A stretch of 64,000 bases of DNA, taken from Cryptomeria japonica. Lineage: Eukaryota > Streptophyta > Pinopsida > Cupressales > Cupressaceae. This document shows, piece by piece, positions 45,224 through 56,681 of the stretch. How positions within the stretch are numbered: position 1 is the first letter of the stretch; every line of letters starts with the position of its first letter. The DNA lies in NCBI RefSeq assembly GCF_030272615.1, contig NC_081409.1, positions 914,437,840-914,501,839 on the forward strand, read 5' to 3'. The position numbers and the translations under genes were made by a program. Below the pieces are notes generated by a model that searched no databases, was not told the DNA's origin, and was given only the letters and a program-made list of their open reading frames with translations.

Positions 45224-47779
45224 TTGATGCTCAACAACAGGCATGGACAAGGGAAAGAGAGTATTGCATCTGGAGTAAAAGTTGCAAGGCCAACAGACAT
45301 AGCAAAGGGCAAAAAGAAGACAATGTCGGTAAAGATTACATCCAACACCATTAGATTTAAAGGACTAAGTGGCAGTGTATGCAGAAGCTGGTGGCTGGAG
45401 ACCCCAAATAATACTTTGATTAAGCAGTTTCTCATAAAAGCACAGGTGCACTAGGCAATTCAAATGCCCATCTTTGTGATCAGGGATTTTGAGCCCTATC
45501 TGCGAATGATGGTGGCCACATACGAGAGCGCAACAAGGGCATTGACATTCTTTTATTAGCAGAGCACTGTGAAAGTATCATTTGCACCCGAGGATTTTGC
45601 CCAGGTCTTTGGCATACCAGATGAGGGGGAGAAAGTAGACAAGAATGCCACTAAGATGTCGCCAGAGAGGAAGGAGCAATTGCTACAGCTGATATGTCGA
45701 AGTGATCTCTCAGAGCAGGAATGGGCAGCGATTAAGGCACCTAGGGGCAGAGGAGTGAAAAAATCGTACATCGTCCCAGGGGAATGGCAGTGCCTACTAG
45801 ATGTCATGAAAAGCAAACATACTGGAGCCAGCAGGGCATTGGACATGGCGGTACCCATGATTGCACTCATGAATGGACTAAGGAATGGGACGGTGTACAA
45901 CCAGGTTGTCATCTTGTCCAACAGAATTCATGAATTTCTGACCTTACGGCACAAAGCCTTTTATATGTCGTTCCATGCCATTGGGTTATTCCTGGATGTT
46001 GTACGCAGACAAATCTCTTCGGAGAGGCATGTCTAGAAACCTTGGGAGATGTTGGAATCATCGCAACCAGCTATATTCTATTGGACCCACCTGGATACCA
46101 TCACAAGCAGTGGGGAAGCCCATTCCAACAGGAAGCGAAGGAGACCACCACAAATAGTAGTATCAGAAAATGAGCAAGAGATAGAGAGAGTTGAAGAAGA
46201 TGCAAAGGAAGAGGCTGAAGAAGAGGATGATAGTAGTGTAGAGGAAGTGGAAGATTCCGATGATACTTCTAGGAGCAACCAGAGTAATGACACATTCCGC
46301 CTTGCTAGTCGAAAAGAAGTAGAGAAAACCCCTCATACAGAGGAGAGGTCGGGGAGTAGTGGCCGCGTGGTGTCTTTTGGGCATGTGATGAGAGGTATCC
46401 GTGGATTACCGACGGGTGGAGTGCGACCTGCGGGAGTGGGCCAACTGGTGTTTGCGCTAGCAATATTGACTTCGGATGGAGGATTGACACCCCTCCCGAC
46501 TTTGGGGGTGACGGTGGGAGCAATATCAGCCGTGCCCATTCCAGGATTTGGGCAGTTAAGACCCCAACCTCCATTGTCGACACCCTTTAGTGTCGCCACA
46601 GCAATTTCAGCGGGAGACATACCAATGGTTCAGGCACAGAATGTGGCAGAGGGAGCTCCAGCAATATCATCGATTCACAGCGAACCTCCTTGCACTCAGT
46701 CTGCTGCACCGAGGGAGCCTATACACACAAAGGTGACTCCAGCGAAGGGCACGGTGACCGGAATGGACATAGATGATGATGCCACCATGGATGAGTGGAT
46801 GGGTCGCTATGAGATGCCTACTATGTCACCAGTGGGACCCCCGCCTGCCTCACCCCAGCCGCCTCCTTTTCCCGAGATTGTGGACCTAGATGAGGGTAGT
46901 TCTCATCAGGAGGAGCGGCAAGAGTTGGCGATGGACTTATTGCAGGACATTGTTGGGTTTGGGGAGGAGACGAGAGAGATGCAGCAGTAGATGATGGCCA
47001 CTATAGAGAGCCAACTAGGGATCATGGAGATGTTTCTGGCAGAGATGGGAGCCAGTACGCAGAGAATGGCAGTGGAGGTAGAGGCCAGTGCACGGAGATT
47101 GGCAGCCTCTATTCAGGAGCAAGCTCTCGGGCAACCCACGGTTGAGGGTCTCCTCGCCTTTTCCACAGGAGGGTGTGCTGACGAGTTTGGGAGATGTTTT
47201 GAGGCCAGGAGTTGGCCTGCTATGGAGACTCTGGAGTTGTTGGCAGAATGGCGGTGCGAGGAGACAACTGGGGCTAGTGGAGTACACTTGCTGATACAGA
47301 AGGTAGAGAAAGCATTCCGAGATGGGTACTACCAGCTCAGGCATACCCAGCATAGTGCATCTGCAGCAGAGACAGAGCAGGTGGCGGCCATCACAACTTG
47401 GGAGGAGCTAGTCACTCACCTGCACATGATGGAGATGGAGTTGGCACAGCAGAGGGCCCGAGCGACCAGTCTGGAGGAGGAGTTGGCTCATGCCAAGGTA
47501 GAATTGGCCCAAGAGACGGTGAGGCGAGCACAGGAGGTGGCAGAGCGGACAGCCCTTGAGACCCGTCTCACATCTACCCTAGAGGCGTTGAACAGAAAGC
47601 AGAAGGAGCTCATGAAGCGGTTTTTATGGTGAAGAAATCCAGGGAGAGGCAGTTGGTGGCTAAGCGAAATCTGAGGCATCAGACACAACAAGTCTACCAA
47701 CTGAGGGAGCAGTTGGCAACAGCAGTAGCGTCGGCCCCTTTGTCATCAGGGACGCCCTCTGTACCCCCTCAGCTTTGAT
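45224..47779 (+). pseudogene. Element E sense accessory gene, ~850 codons, broken
   Basis: One frame runs from MMLNNRHGQGKESI at 45224 to 47632 with TAG stops at 45452, 45557, 46034 and 46988. A frame change near 47620 then continues it to a TGA/TTT-rich end near 47779. It has a lysine-rich start, a helical domain (SRALDMAVPMIALMNG, NRIHEFLTLRHKAFYM, ~45810-45990), an acidic Ser/Glu tract (~46140-46280), a long Pro/Gly-rich region and a C-terminal coiled coil (EEELAHAKVELAQETV). This layout is reminiscent of structural or envelope-position ORFs of Athila-type elements but has no clear signal peptide or membrane anchor. The function is unassigned. It ends about 60 bp before the polypurine tract. 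Confidence 0.65.
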
Positions 47780-47840
47780 TTTTCTTGTTTTGTCTTGGTG
47801 TCATTCCCCATTTTGTTTGTAAGTCGTCAGGAGACGACCT

Positions 47841-47860
47841 TCTTTTTTGGGGGGGGATGA
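47841..47860 (+). other. Polypurine tract of element E
   Basis: TTTTTTGGGGGGGGATGA lies directly before the 3' LTR, the expected site of plus-strand priming. Confidence 0.75.
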
Positions 47861-48166
47861 TGTTGTCGGGTAATTATGTCATGTCGTAATTAGACTGTTA
47901 AGTATGTTAAGGGTTGGTGCTTACCTGATGGTTGTCGGCAGTTGGCACTGGGCAACATGTACCGACACCTATATATATGTACTTGTCTCTCTATTTCAAG
48001 ACGTTGATATTGCTTAAGAAAACTATGTTTTGAATGTACTAGCATTTTGGAATCAATGAATACAAACATATGAATTCTTCTCACTTGCATCTTTGTGTAT
48101 TGTTACATTTACTATATCTCTGTATGTTATGCACTGAATGCACACACACCCCTCGGGGGCAAAACA
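47861..48166 (+). repeat. 3' LTR of element E
   Basis: It starts TGTTGTCGGG and ends GGCAAAACA (306 bp), followed by the AGAAC target duplicate. It pairs with 20503-20798. Confidence 0.93.
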
Positions 48167-48171
48167 AGAAC

Positions 48172-48835
48172 TAGACCCTATTTATACATGACAGGCAGTG
48201 ATTCTTTAGGCCAACCGACTTGACCTTATGGACAAAAGGAAAACAAACAATATCAAGTGCAATTAGGCCGACTTCCATCTGTCCTTAGGTACCTAGGATA
48301 TGCAACAAGCATTGAGCACAAGGACCCCTAAAATGCACTTTCTTTTGTGCATTCAAACCTCTAAAACCCACTCATAAAAAGCAAACCCTAGGTCGTGTTA
48401 GGAGTGTCAAAATTTTGACCCTTTTTGTCTTCTAGATCCCCTAGGGTTAGGGTTTTCCTGTAATTTTGATAGGGTTTAAGACCTTTGTGCCTTAAATGAA
48501 ATCCGCCTTATCCTTTTTTCTAATTTATCATTGACCGATGATAGCTGGTTGCAAATTCTTAAGTCATGGTTGGAAGGGTTTTAAATCGTTAAATAACAGG
48601 CCCCGTGTATTAGGCTTTTGTTTTCGGGCCGATTGCTCAAAAACTATGGGGGTCGATTTTAATATTTTACCTAAAGTTCCTAAGTCTCAATGTCTTTGTT
48701 TCCTAGGGTTCCTAAGTCTCCGACCCCTTAACCCTCAGTATGGACCACGTGCTAAATCTATGCACTTAAGTAATGACCGTTTTCGGCCATATAAGAATGC
48801 CACAATATGGCGAGATTCGGGTTTTATGCCTTCCT
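48172..48835. other. Probable continuation of unit F and/or start of another LTR-like unit
   Basis: A TGTGCA-like word recurs near 48355, consistent with unit F resuming after element E. At 48396 TGTTAGGAGTGTCAAAATTTT opens with TGTT followed by a palindrome and T-run, the same form as the ends of units C-I, so a diverged relative may begin here. No matching end was found. Confidence 0.4.
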
Positions 48836-49555
48836 TATTACCCCGCAAGATCCATTTTGCATCTACTGAAGTACCATGGGGTGGCGGGATGTGTGTCGGC
48901 AAAGAGAAATTCCTACCCCGCAAGTCCCCTTTATCATGTAGATTGGTCTAGCGGGATGGCGGGATGCATGCTAACAAGGATGAAACTTTACCCCGCACGG
49001 CTTTTGGGCAAAGCAAATTTGTGCCACGAGGTAGCGGGATGCACTAAGCGCAATGAAGTCAATAATAAGATGATGAGGATATGGTCGTGGGCTAGCGGGA
49101 TGAGGCTGATAAAAGAAAATGAGTTACCCCGCAAACCCATAATAGTAATGAAGATGTGAAGAAAAGTGCTTCGCGGGCTAGCAAGATGTGCTTTAAGGAT
49201 AGAGGCCATCTTCACCCCTCAGGGGTAAGAGTGCTGAAGAAAATGTGATGCGAGCTGGCGAGACAAGTGTGAAGCGACTACCCCGCCACCCCGTGAACCA
49301 TAAATAAGGAAAGCAATCATGGTGCGGACCAGCAGGATGAGGAGCGATAATGAAGAAGAGGTAGCCCCCTGCTGCCCCACGAGCCGAATGCAAAGAAAAG
49401 AGTTGTTCCACGGGCTAGCAGGGTGAAAGAGACAATGAAGGAGACTATGACCCCGCTACCTCGTAGTATGGAAAATGATAGAAGAATGATCCCGCGGGGT
49501 AAGAAAATGATGAAAACAATGAAGCCCCGCTATCCCGCAGGGAAAAATATGACAC
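48836..49555. repeat. CCCGC / GCGGG-motif array
   Basis: Words such as TACCCCGC and CTAGCGGGATG alternate every 40-150 bp (for example near 48839, 48889, 48911, 48950, 48993, 49033, 49095, 49125, 49281, 49452, 49491 and 49523), giving inverted arms. The surrounding A/G-rich DNA is not conserved between units. The array ends about 440 bp before the ORF starting at 49995. Confidence 0.7.
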
Positions 49556-49994
49556 ATAAAGGTGGCAAAAATTTATCAAAGGCAAGACTTCAAAGTATAA
49601 TGAAAAATTAAAGGTGGCGAGGGAGGCATTTTAAGGCACCATGTCAGCAGTCAGGACGGTCAACAATATAATCTCAATCGTCCATTCCCAGATCAATGGC
49701 TGAAATTGTATTTCAAAGCCACCAACTTGCTGAGCATGCACGTAGGAATTAATGGCAGCCTCCCTGTGAATGATAAAAGCAATTTCTGAAGCTCAATTGC
49801 GTACCCTGCATTCAAAGAGCAATTGAAGAGCGAGCTAAGGCGACCCAGAGCGACCAATAGAGCTTCAACCGCGTCCAAACAATCTTCAAAAAGCCAGTAA
49901 GTAATCACAAAGCCTGTGTTTCTGTGTAGCTAGGAGGTTGTGTAGGGTTTATTTTCAAAATAGAAGCGCAATTTAGAGCCCTAGAAGCATAGAA

Positions 49995-50552
49995 ATGGCA
50001 TCCCAAGGAAAAGATAGCACCTCCCTACCTGCTGAAAAGACTCTTGAGAGAGGAGAAGCTTTCGCTGCCCCAGAGATTGCCCATGCCACCCCCCTCGCTG
50101 TAATTCGCCCAGCTCCTGCCATCTCAAGTGAACGAGCCACTGAGCCAAACCCTCCCTCTGTTGAGAAAACTCCTCCCAACGCTCAATCAAGCCAACCCTC
50201 ACAAGAGGAATCCTCAAAGCCAAAAACATATTCTTTCATCCACTCAGTAAAGCACAATAGATTGCAATCAAAAAGAGCTGAGAACTTAGTATATGTGCAT
50301 TCCAACTTGTGTCTCCTTTCACACAAGCAACATGACTAGAAGCAAGGGGAGTCGAAGATGTGGGATTTAGAACCAGAGTATACTGACTTGGATGCTTCCA
50401 CTTCTCAGCTTGTTACATATGATGACTCAGAAAGTAAGCACACTAATAGTGCAAGTGCAAGTGGCCTCAGCATTGGCATTGGTTTATCTAATGTCAATGT
50501 CAATGATGAGGAGGATGAGAATGATGATTTAGAGAATCCATTTGACAATTAA
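49995..50552 (+). pseudogene. Chimeric ORF: accessory-gene-like N-terminus joined to hAT transposase C-terminus
   Basis: The first ~75 codons (MASQGKDSTSLPAEK, Ser/Pro/Glu-rich) resemble the low-complexity starts of the accessory genes here. From about 50220 the frame becomes the C-terminal dimerisation segment of a hAT transposase (SFIHSVKHNRLQSKRAENLV, then VHSNLCLLSH). After one TAG (50337) it continues with MWDLEPEYTDLD and an acidic tail to 50552. The catalytic D, D, E region is not present. Either a hAT fragment landed in an accessory gene or a fused gene was captured. It is not functional as a transposase. Confidence 0.65.
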
Positions 50553-50917
50553 ACTTTAAAACTATAGTTCCAATTGTTGAGACAATGATACTTGAACTCG
50601 ATATATTATTTTGATATTGAACTTGATGTATATGATGCTATGATGGTATGATCATGATGCTATGATTACAAGTTTATATATATATATGAACCCAAACCCC
50701 TTTTCAAAATTTTGTCAAACCGGCATACCAGGTTCTCAAACCCGAACCGGCAACTTGTATAAGTCTATTAGACTACTTTCAACTATTGCAACCCATTGAT
50801 TTCAGTTTACTAAATAGGAAAACAACTCAAAAACGCTATATTATGCTTTATCATCAATGTAACTCTATAAAAGTCTTGCATGTTTAAAGTAAAAACACAA
50901 TCAACATACAAAGAAGG

Positions 50918-52290
50918 ATGTCCAACCGATTGAAAAAATATGCAGAAATTTTCAAGGACAAGGACCTATCACTAGGGCTACCTCTAGACAAAGGGCAAAA
51001 ACTCATCTTCCAATTGGAACTAGGGTCAAAACCAGTTATTGTTTTTCCTTATAGGTATCCAATGCTATTCAAAGATGAAATTGAGAATGTAGTGCAAAAT
51101 TTATTGGATATTGAGCACAAGGTAACCAAAAATAGCCCTATTGCTCTCCTGCAGATATAATAGGAAATATAGATAGTTCTGCAGTGATTTTTTCACTGTA
51201 TTCAAATTTTAACAAACTCCTCTTTTATTAAAAACTTTTGGAGTACATAGCTTGTAAGGATTGTTATTTGTACTTACCTATAAATCTACTGTAATACTTC
51301 TCCATCCCCATGTGAGGAGTGTGGAGCAGGTAATCTAATAAAGAGGCCCATTTTAGGTTAGCATGCTATTTAGTATCATTGTCAGACTCCCCTAGTGAAC
51401 CAGCAGTTAAGATCACCTTTCCCTGCCTGGCAATCCATAAATATAGAGTTTTCCCTCTTTATGAATGATCTTTGGCCCTATTAATCAATATATTGTCTCT
51501 GCTTTTATTGCTTAACAGCTCACCTCAATGATTGCCCTCTGTCTTGCTATTTCATGTGGTGGCTGCCTGCTTATGGTCCTCAAGAAAAAGGCAAAAGCAA
51601 ATTGGCCCAGCTCCAACCACAATCATTATATTTAGGATAAATGGATGGTTCAGTTGTAGAGAAGATCCCATTGATTTGTTATATTGGCTCATCGCCTCCT
51701 TTCATTTTTTTGCCTCCTATCCCTTTCCCTCACAATTTCTAGCTTAGAGAGGAACCGACGTTCTCCTAAGGTTGCTTGAATGCTTGAGTGGGTGTGTGGG
51801 CATCCAATGCTGTCAGCCCCAGAATTGCCATACTCGACCCCAAGTCAGTTGTGTTATTGTAGAAATTCAACAAGTTCCTTACATCCCACATTGACTTTAG
51901 GCAATTGAGCAATCGAGCAAAAATATCATCTAGAACAGATTTCCTACTTTACATATAGATAAAATATTGGTTGACTTACATGAGGGAACTGTTTACAAAG
52001 ATTGATTTTAAAATTGGCTATTTCCAAATAAGGGTGAGGAAATGTGACCAGGTTAAGGTAGCATCCAGAATTCATCATGGGCACTACAAATTTCAGATCT
52101 TTTTGGGCTACCCAATGTCCCAACCACTTTCCAAGTCACAATGAATTGGATCTTCAAGTACTACATGAGGATGTTTGTTCTTGTTCTCTTTGACCATATC
52201 TTGTGTATAAAAAAAATATGGAGGATCACTTGAAGCACTTGAAACTGTTTTAGAAATTAATGATTTAAACTTTGAAGTCTATTTTTATTA
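50918..52290 (+). pseudogene. Decayed Ty3/gypsy reverse-transcriptase remnant, interrupted
   Basis: 50918-51160 encodes the stretch before RT (LPLDKGQKLIFQLELG, PYRYPMLFKDEIENVVQ). From about 51890 an RT core resumes with stops and frame changes: KIDFKIGYFQIRV, then a GHYKFQ and FLGYP equivalent, and an LDD-region equivalent near 52190. The type (KIDL.SGYHQIRV) differs from both other gypsy elements here and resembles chromovirus-group RT. Positions 51170-51890 are unrelated sequence, probably an inserted repeat. It is a very old, dead copy. Confidence 0.7.
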
Positions 52291-52299
52291 TAAAAAAAA

Positions 52300-54035
52300 G
52301 CTTGTGGAGAAGACCACATCAGAGAAAACAGATCAACATTCCAAGTCACCTATGTGATGCATCATCGGGATTAAATTGATGCTAAGATATTAGACTGGAG
52401 CTCCTTGTAGATAGGTCCACCACAAATGCATGAGATTAAACAACAGTAGCATTCCATTTACACAGCATTGACATGGCAAACCAAGTGTGTAAATGATGCA
52501 GAGGGCTCAAATACATTAGAAACAACTCAAAACCATTCCCCAAAAGTGCTCACAAGATTCCAAAGGGTGATCTTTCTCCCAACTCACCTTGCCTACTCAC
52601 CATCCCTTCACACCTTGACAACAAATGGCCCAAACTTGAATGCTGACTCAAAATGGATCCAAACTTCAAGGGCAGGCTGCTAACAATGGTTTTGGCACCA
52701 CAACAACACCCCTCAACCACTGACATGAACCCTCTGACCTACTTCTTCAGCACTTCCTCCACAACCATAGCACTTTCCTAGTAGCCCTCCATAATGACTA
52801 TTCTGGTCATAACTTTTGACCCAAACCTGATATCAACAAGATAAGAAGCTTTTTGGATACCCTTTTGGAAGATACAAAACATATCCTGAAATGAGATAGG
52901 ATTGTTTTGGAAAGTGTGGGTCTAAAATTGACTGTCCCGTTTTGAGACTAGGCCCAATTAGGCCACTTTTGCAAAGCACCTCCCCTCTAAACACTTCCCC
53001 AAACAAAATTATTTACTCCAATAACCTAGGAAGGGTTCAAATAAACAAATTCCACAACTTTTATCAGTGGGTACCCTCACAAATTCGCCCAACACACCAA
53101 TCTCACCTTTTAGGCCTTCTAGGCTTGCTTACAATGAGGGTTTATTGGAACTCTTATCTCCAGATCTCAAACCACTTTGCCAATACCTAAAACATGTCAA
53201 AATATGTTTGCACATGCTTTACAAACCTTCATCCACTCAGTAACAATGTTTGTTCATCCAAACCCTACATGAAAGTATCAACTTTCACCAAAACAAGACA
53301 TAGAATGCACCTAGGACATCACCATAAAATTGGCAAATGGCCTCCCCTTCTCCTAAAAACCCCTCAAACACAAAATTTACAATTGTGTGAGCCATTCCAC
53401 CAAGTAACAGTATGATACAATGGATGGAATGGCTTAAAGTCCATTTTTCACTCTCAAACCCTTGAACCTAGGTTTACACAGGCAGTTTTCAGAAAAATTG
53501 CTATAACTTGCACTAAACTTGATCAAAACTCATGAAACCAGTGCCAAATGAAAGGTAATTCACCCCTACTTCAAATGAATCTGGTCTTGATCCTTAAGTC
53601 TTCCATACCAATTCGGAATAAATGCTGCAACGGGACTGTTATTGTAAAAATCTGAAAATTGCAGTCATTAAAATGACCATAACTCCCTCAAATCTTAACC
53701 AAATTTGATGCCACAAAAAGCAAATGAAAGCTAATTCAATGTAATTTTATCCCCAATCACTTCCCCAGCATTATCTATCCATACACACACATCAAAAGCA
53801 AAAGAACAAGACTGCTATACCCAGATTTTTCACGAAAATAGAGATTGTTTTATTGCTTCTTCTTCCCAAAAGGCATCAACCCCCCATGGTCGATGACACA
53901 AGGATTTTTAAAGGTTTCCCAATCAATTTTCAACTGTCCTTAACCACCTTTCAAATTAATACCCCATTATAACACTTTATGCTAAGATAATGTCTAAAGT
54001 TGCTTGTCAACACCATGCAAATTTGACAACATTTT
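52300..54035. other. Non-coding repeat-like DNA, no gene recognised
   Basis: Short ORFs only. Near 53510-53570 and 53680-53750 two diverged copies of a ~70-bp unit (ATAACT..., CAAATGAAAG(G/C)TAATTCA) lie about 170 bp apart. It is possibly part of an old LTR. Confidence 0.4.
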
Positions 54036-54267
54036 GTACTTGTTGACGTGTATTTTGTACACAATCATACACAGAATAAAATACCCAAAGGCATCTTATC
54101 CTCTCTTGAATAAAGTCGCTGATTGCTGAAGATATCGCAAAAAAGGATCAATCAGGGTGACTCCAATGTTCTTTTATGTAGGGTCTCTACGTGTGGATAA
54201 GCACCAGTGGTCGTTGTGATTGCTGTGTCATCAAGGGGCCTTACGTTGCCGAAGATTTTTATCAAAA

Positions 54268-54914
54268 GGATGATGAAGACTATTCACAGGGCTATCCAGG
54301 TTCTTGAGATCATCCACAACTTGATGATAACAGTGGCTGCTTTTGCTCATACCAAAGAGGTTATCATTCCTGTCTTGCAAGTAATCAGACAAACATCGAG
54401 GAAGGTCTTAGCGCAGGAAAAGATCATGGATGGAGGACCTCACAGTTTACTTCAGTGGTCAACCTTACTCCAGATGAAGGAAGTTCTCTTCAAGGACATC
54501 AGTACTAGATGTAGCCATGTTGAGGAGGTTATCCACCCGATCCAGGACAGAGTATTTGAGGTACTACGTACCATTCTTGGCAGGAGGATCGAGATTGAGA
54601 CAAATGTGGATTTGCAGGAATTGGAGGATAGAATCAAGGTTATCTTTTGCAAGGATGCAAATGTTATCACAGATGAGCAACGGGACCAGATGTTTGCTAC
54701 CATGCTGCTAATTGAAAAGACTAAGGAACTTGAACCTGGTTGGGACGCTGCTCTTCTCCAAGCATTTGATCAGGTCATCCACTTGGAAGAGAGAATGAAG
54801 AATCTTCCCGAGATTCCAATTGCTGAAATCGAAGGAATCGTGTCTAGATTCATTGCATATGCTAAAAAGGAGCATTGGAAAGGGAATAAGATTCTAGATG
54901 AGAGATTGTTATAG
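54268..54914 (+). pseudogene. 3' fragment of the D-type accessory gene in unit H
   Basis: About 215 codons from RMMKTIHRAIQVLEII to the end KILDERLL match the C-terminus of the unit D gene with few differences and no internal stop. The frame extends upstream into the inverted repeat (apparent start 54207), but that part is not homologous to the gene. Its intactness suggests little time or some constraint since truncation. Confidence 0.75.
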
Positions 54915-55025
54915 ATGACATGGCACCTTAATTGTCATTGGTTTATGTCTCCTAGATTTTCGTGCCAAATTTAATAATTGGCTATGCATTTAATGTTGTG
55001 CAATAAAAGGGGAACTTTTGTAATA

Positions 55026-55115
55026 AAACCCTAATTAGGGTTTAGGTGTCATAATCTTGGCCATTGATCTTCTTTCGATCTGGACCGTTCATTGTAATTG
55101 AGGATGCTATTTATA
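55026..55115 (+). promoter_or_regulatory. Unit H promoter: palindromic telo-box and TATA box
   Basis: AAACCCTAATTAGGGTTT at 55026-55043 and TATTTATA at 55108-55115, as in unit D. Confidence 0.65.
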
Positions 55116-55962
55116 CCCTCATTTCTTTCATTTTTTGTAACTAGAAATTAGAAGATCAGATTATTGATGTATTAGAGAGATTAGAGTTTAGAAGCAATTT
55201 ACTTTTGTAGCAAGATTGAGTTTTGAGAAAGGAATTCAAACAATTGTTGTGCATGATGGCTTTGAGATCAATGAAATATTGAAGTTATGGTGTTTTGTTG
55301 CAATCCTCTTGGTTATCTTCATGGTTGTTCATTTTTCTTGAATCATTCTCAATCAAAGTAGTGTGTTAATTCGAAGGACAAAGTGTTGGACTTGATCTTT
55401 GGTAGGATTCGCTTTCCAAACCACTAGCTTCTTGCTGATTGTAGGAACGCCTTGCGTGGTCGACTGGAGATATTTGAATCGCCTAAAACTTCAATCGTTG
55501 TTGTATCTTGGATATGTACCTTCGTGATAGTATCCTTGATCTTTGATGTATTCGAAAATCATTTGTTACCTTAGAAGATCGCATCAATTTCAATTGAGTT
55601 GTTAATTTATGGCAATATTGAAGTTGGTAGAATCTCACCAAGTCTCGTCCACATTGAGTCATTCTTAGGGTTAGACTAGATTAGACCTCTTGCAAACCCT
55701 ATCCTTTTGATATTTTTTGAAAAGCTTGTTTAGTTTAGCAAAATCTTCGGCGACGTAAGGCCCCTTGATGACACATCAATCACAACGACCACTGGTGCTT
55801 ATCCACACGTAGAGACCCTACTAAAAAGAACATTGGAGTCATCCTAACTGATCCTTCTTGCGATATCTTCAGCAGTTAGCGACTTTATTCAAGAGAGGAT
55901 AAGATGCCTTTGGGTATTTTATTCTGTGTATGATCGTGTACAAAATACACGTCAACAGTACT

Positions 55963-56681
55963 TAACCTCTAAATCACCCCTACTGACCTAAGAATGACTC
56001 AAATACATTAAAAGTGGCCCACATGGACCTTATTACATCACAAAATGGCTTGCTTATGCCTAGACCCTATCCATTTAGCCCAAAATTACATCAAAATTTG
56101 AACAAGAACTAGGTGCTCCTGCACCAGTAAATGCAGTTCAATTACATGGGTTTCAAAGGGGACAATGTGGCAAATTAAAACAGAAAAAAAATATTCATAA
56201 AAATAAGGAAGAAAACTGTAAGTGTAATTTTTTGTCAAAGATAGTGTGTAGAAAGAAAAACAAACAGAACACATAAATAAAGAGATTACTCAATATTGCC
56301 AATTACTCTGAAAGTATCAAACTCTCAATAAAGAATCCTAAAAGTGTCAAAAAGGAATGTGACAAACCAAAAACCAACAAAGTTGAAGGTGTGTCCTAAT
56401 TTCTTTTTTGCAAAAACCAGCAAAAACAAATTTTTATTCACAGTTTTTATCCCCAGGTTTTGCTACTATACAAAAAGATTCCTTATTTGTAAAGAACTAA
56501 AATGTGAGTTTGAAAAGAGTGAATATTAGTTAAGAAGGATTCAGGATTGATTCAAGTAAAATTCAAGCTATCCTTGATTACCCAACTCCCAAACATTTTA
56601 CTCAATTAGCCTAATAACATTTAGCAAAGGGGCAAAAAGCTACTCTATTTCGAGGATAAACAAGTTGACAAGTATGGATAA
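55963..56681. other. No gene recognised; flank between H and K
   Basis: AT-rich DNA with only short chance ORFs. GATAA at 56677-56681 is the candidate target duplicate of element K. Confidence 0.4.

Larger units (their letters stand above)
20503..48166 (+). mobile_element. Element E: 27.7-kb Athila-like Ty3/gypsy retrotransposon with nested insertions
   Basis: A pair of similar short LTRs (20503-20798 and 47861-48166) bounds the element, and AGAAC flanks both sides (20498-20502, 48167-48171). Inside are a primer site, broken gag and pol, a CGTACG-motif array, an antisense accessory gene, an ATCGAT-motif array, a sense accessory gene and a polypurine tract. Removing nested D leaves about 15.4 kb. 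A single RNase H, FLDDW at the RT active site, the tRNA-Asp-like primer site and extra ORFs 3' of pol point to the Athila/Tat branch. The LTRs are much shorter than usual for Athila. Confidence 0.9.
54041..55957. mobile_element. Unit H: 1.9-kb element with ~220-bp terminal inverted repeats, derived from unit D type
   Basis: It starts TGTTGACGTG and ends CACGTCAACA, and GTACT is duplicated at 54036-54040 and 55958-55962. Positions 54041 to about 54262 are an inverted copy of about 55745-55957. Both therefore equal the CAACA end of unit D. The interior from about 54268 matches D 39913-41605 collinearly: last part of the gene, telo-box, TATA and tail. So H is a 5'-truncated D-type unit whose missing left end was replaced by an inverted copy of its right end, and it was then inserted (or rearranged) with a clean 5-bp duplication. 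Confidence 0.88.

Noticed and set aside
48538-49159. ORFs of 137 and 128 codons in the CCCGC array region
   Set aside because: They overlap each other and the repeat array and have no recognisable domain.
50328-50336. CA followed by ACATG as the right end and target duplicate of unit F
   Set aside because: It lies inside conserved hAT-transposase coding sequence that continues unbroken on both sides, and lacks the family's end sequence.
51170-51890. Possible solo LTR inserted in the old gypsy RT remnant
   Set aside because: No TG...CA ends with a matching 5-bp duplication could be fixed, so I only note it as unrelated sequence.
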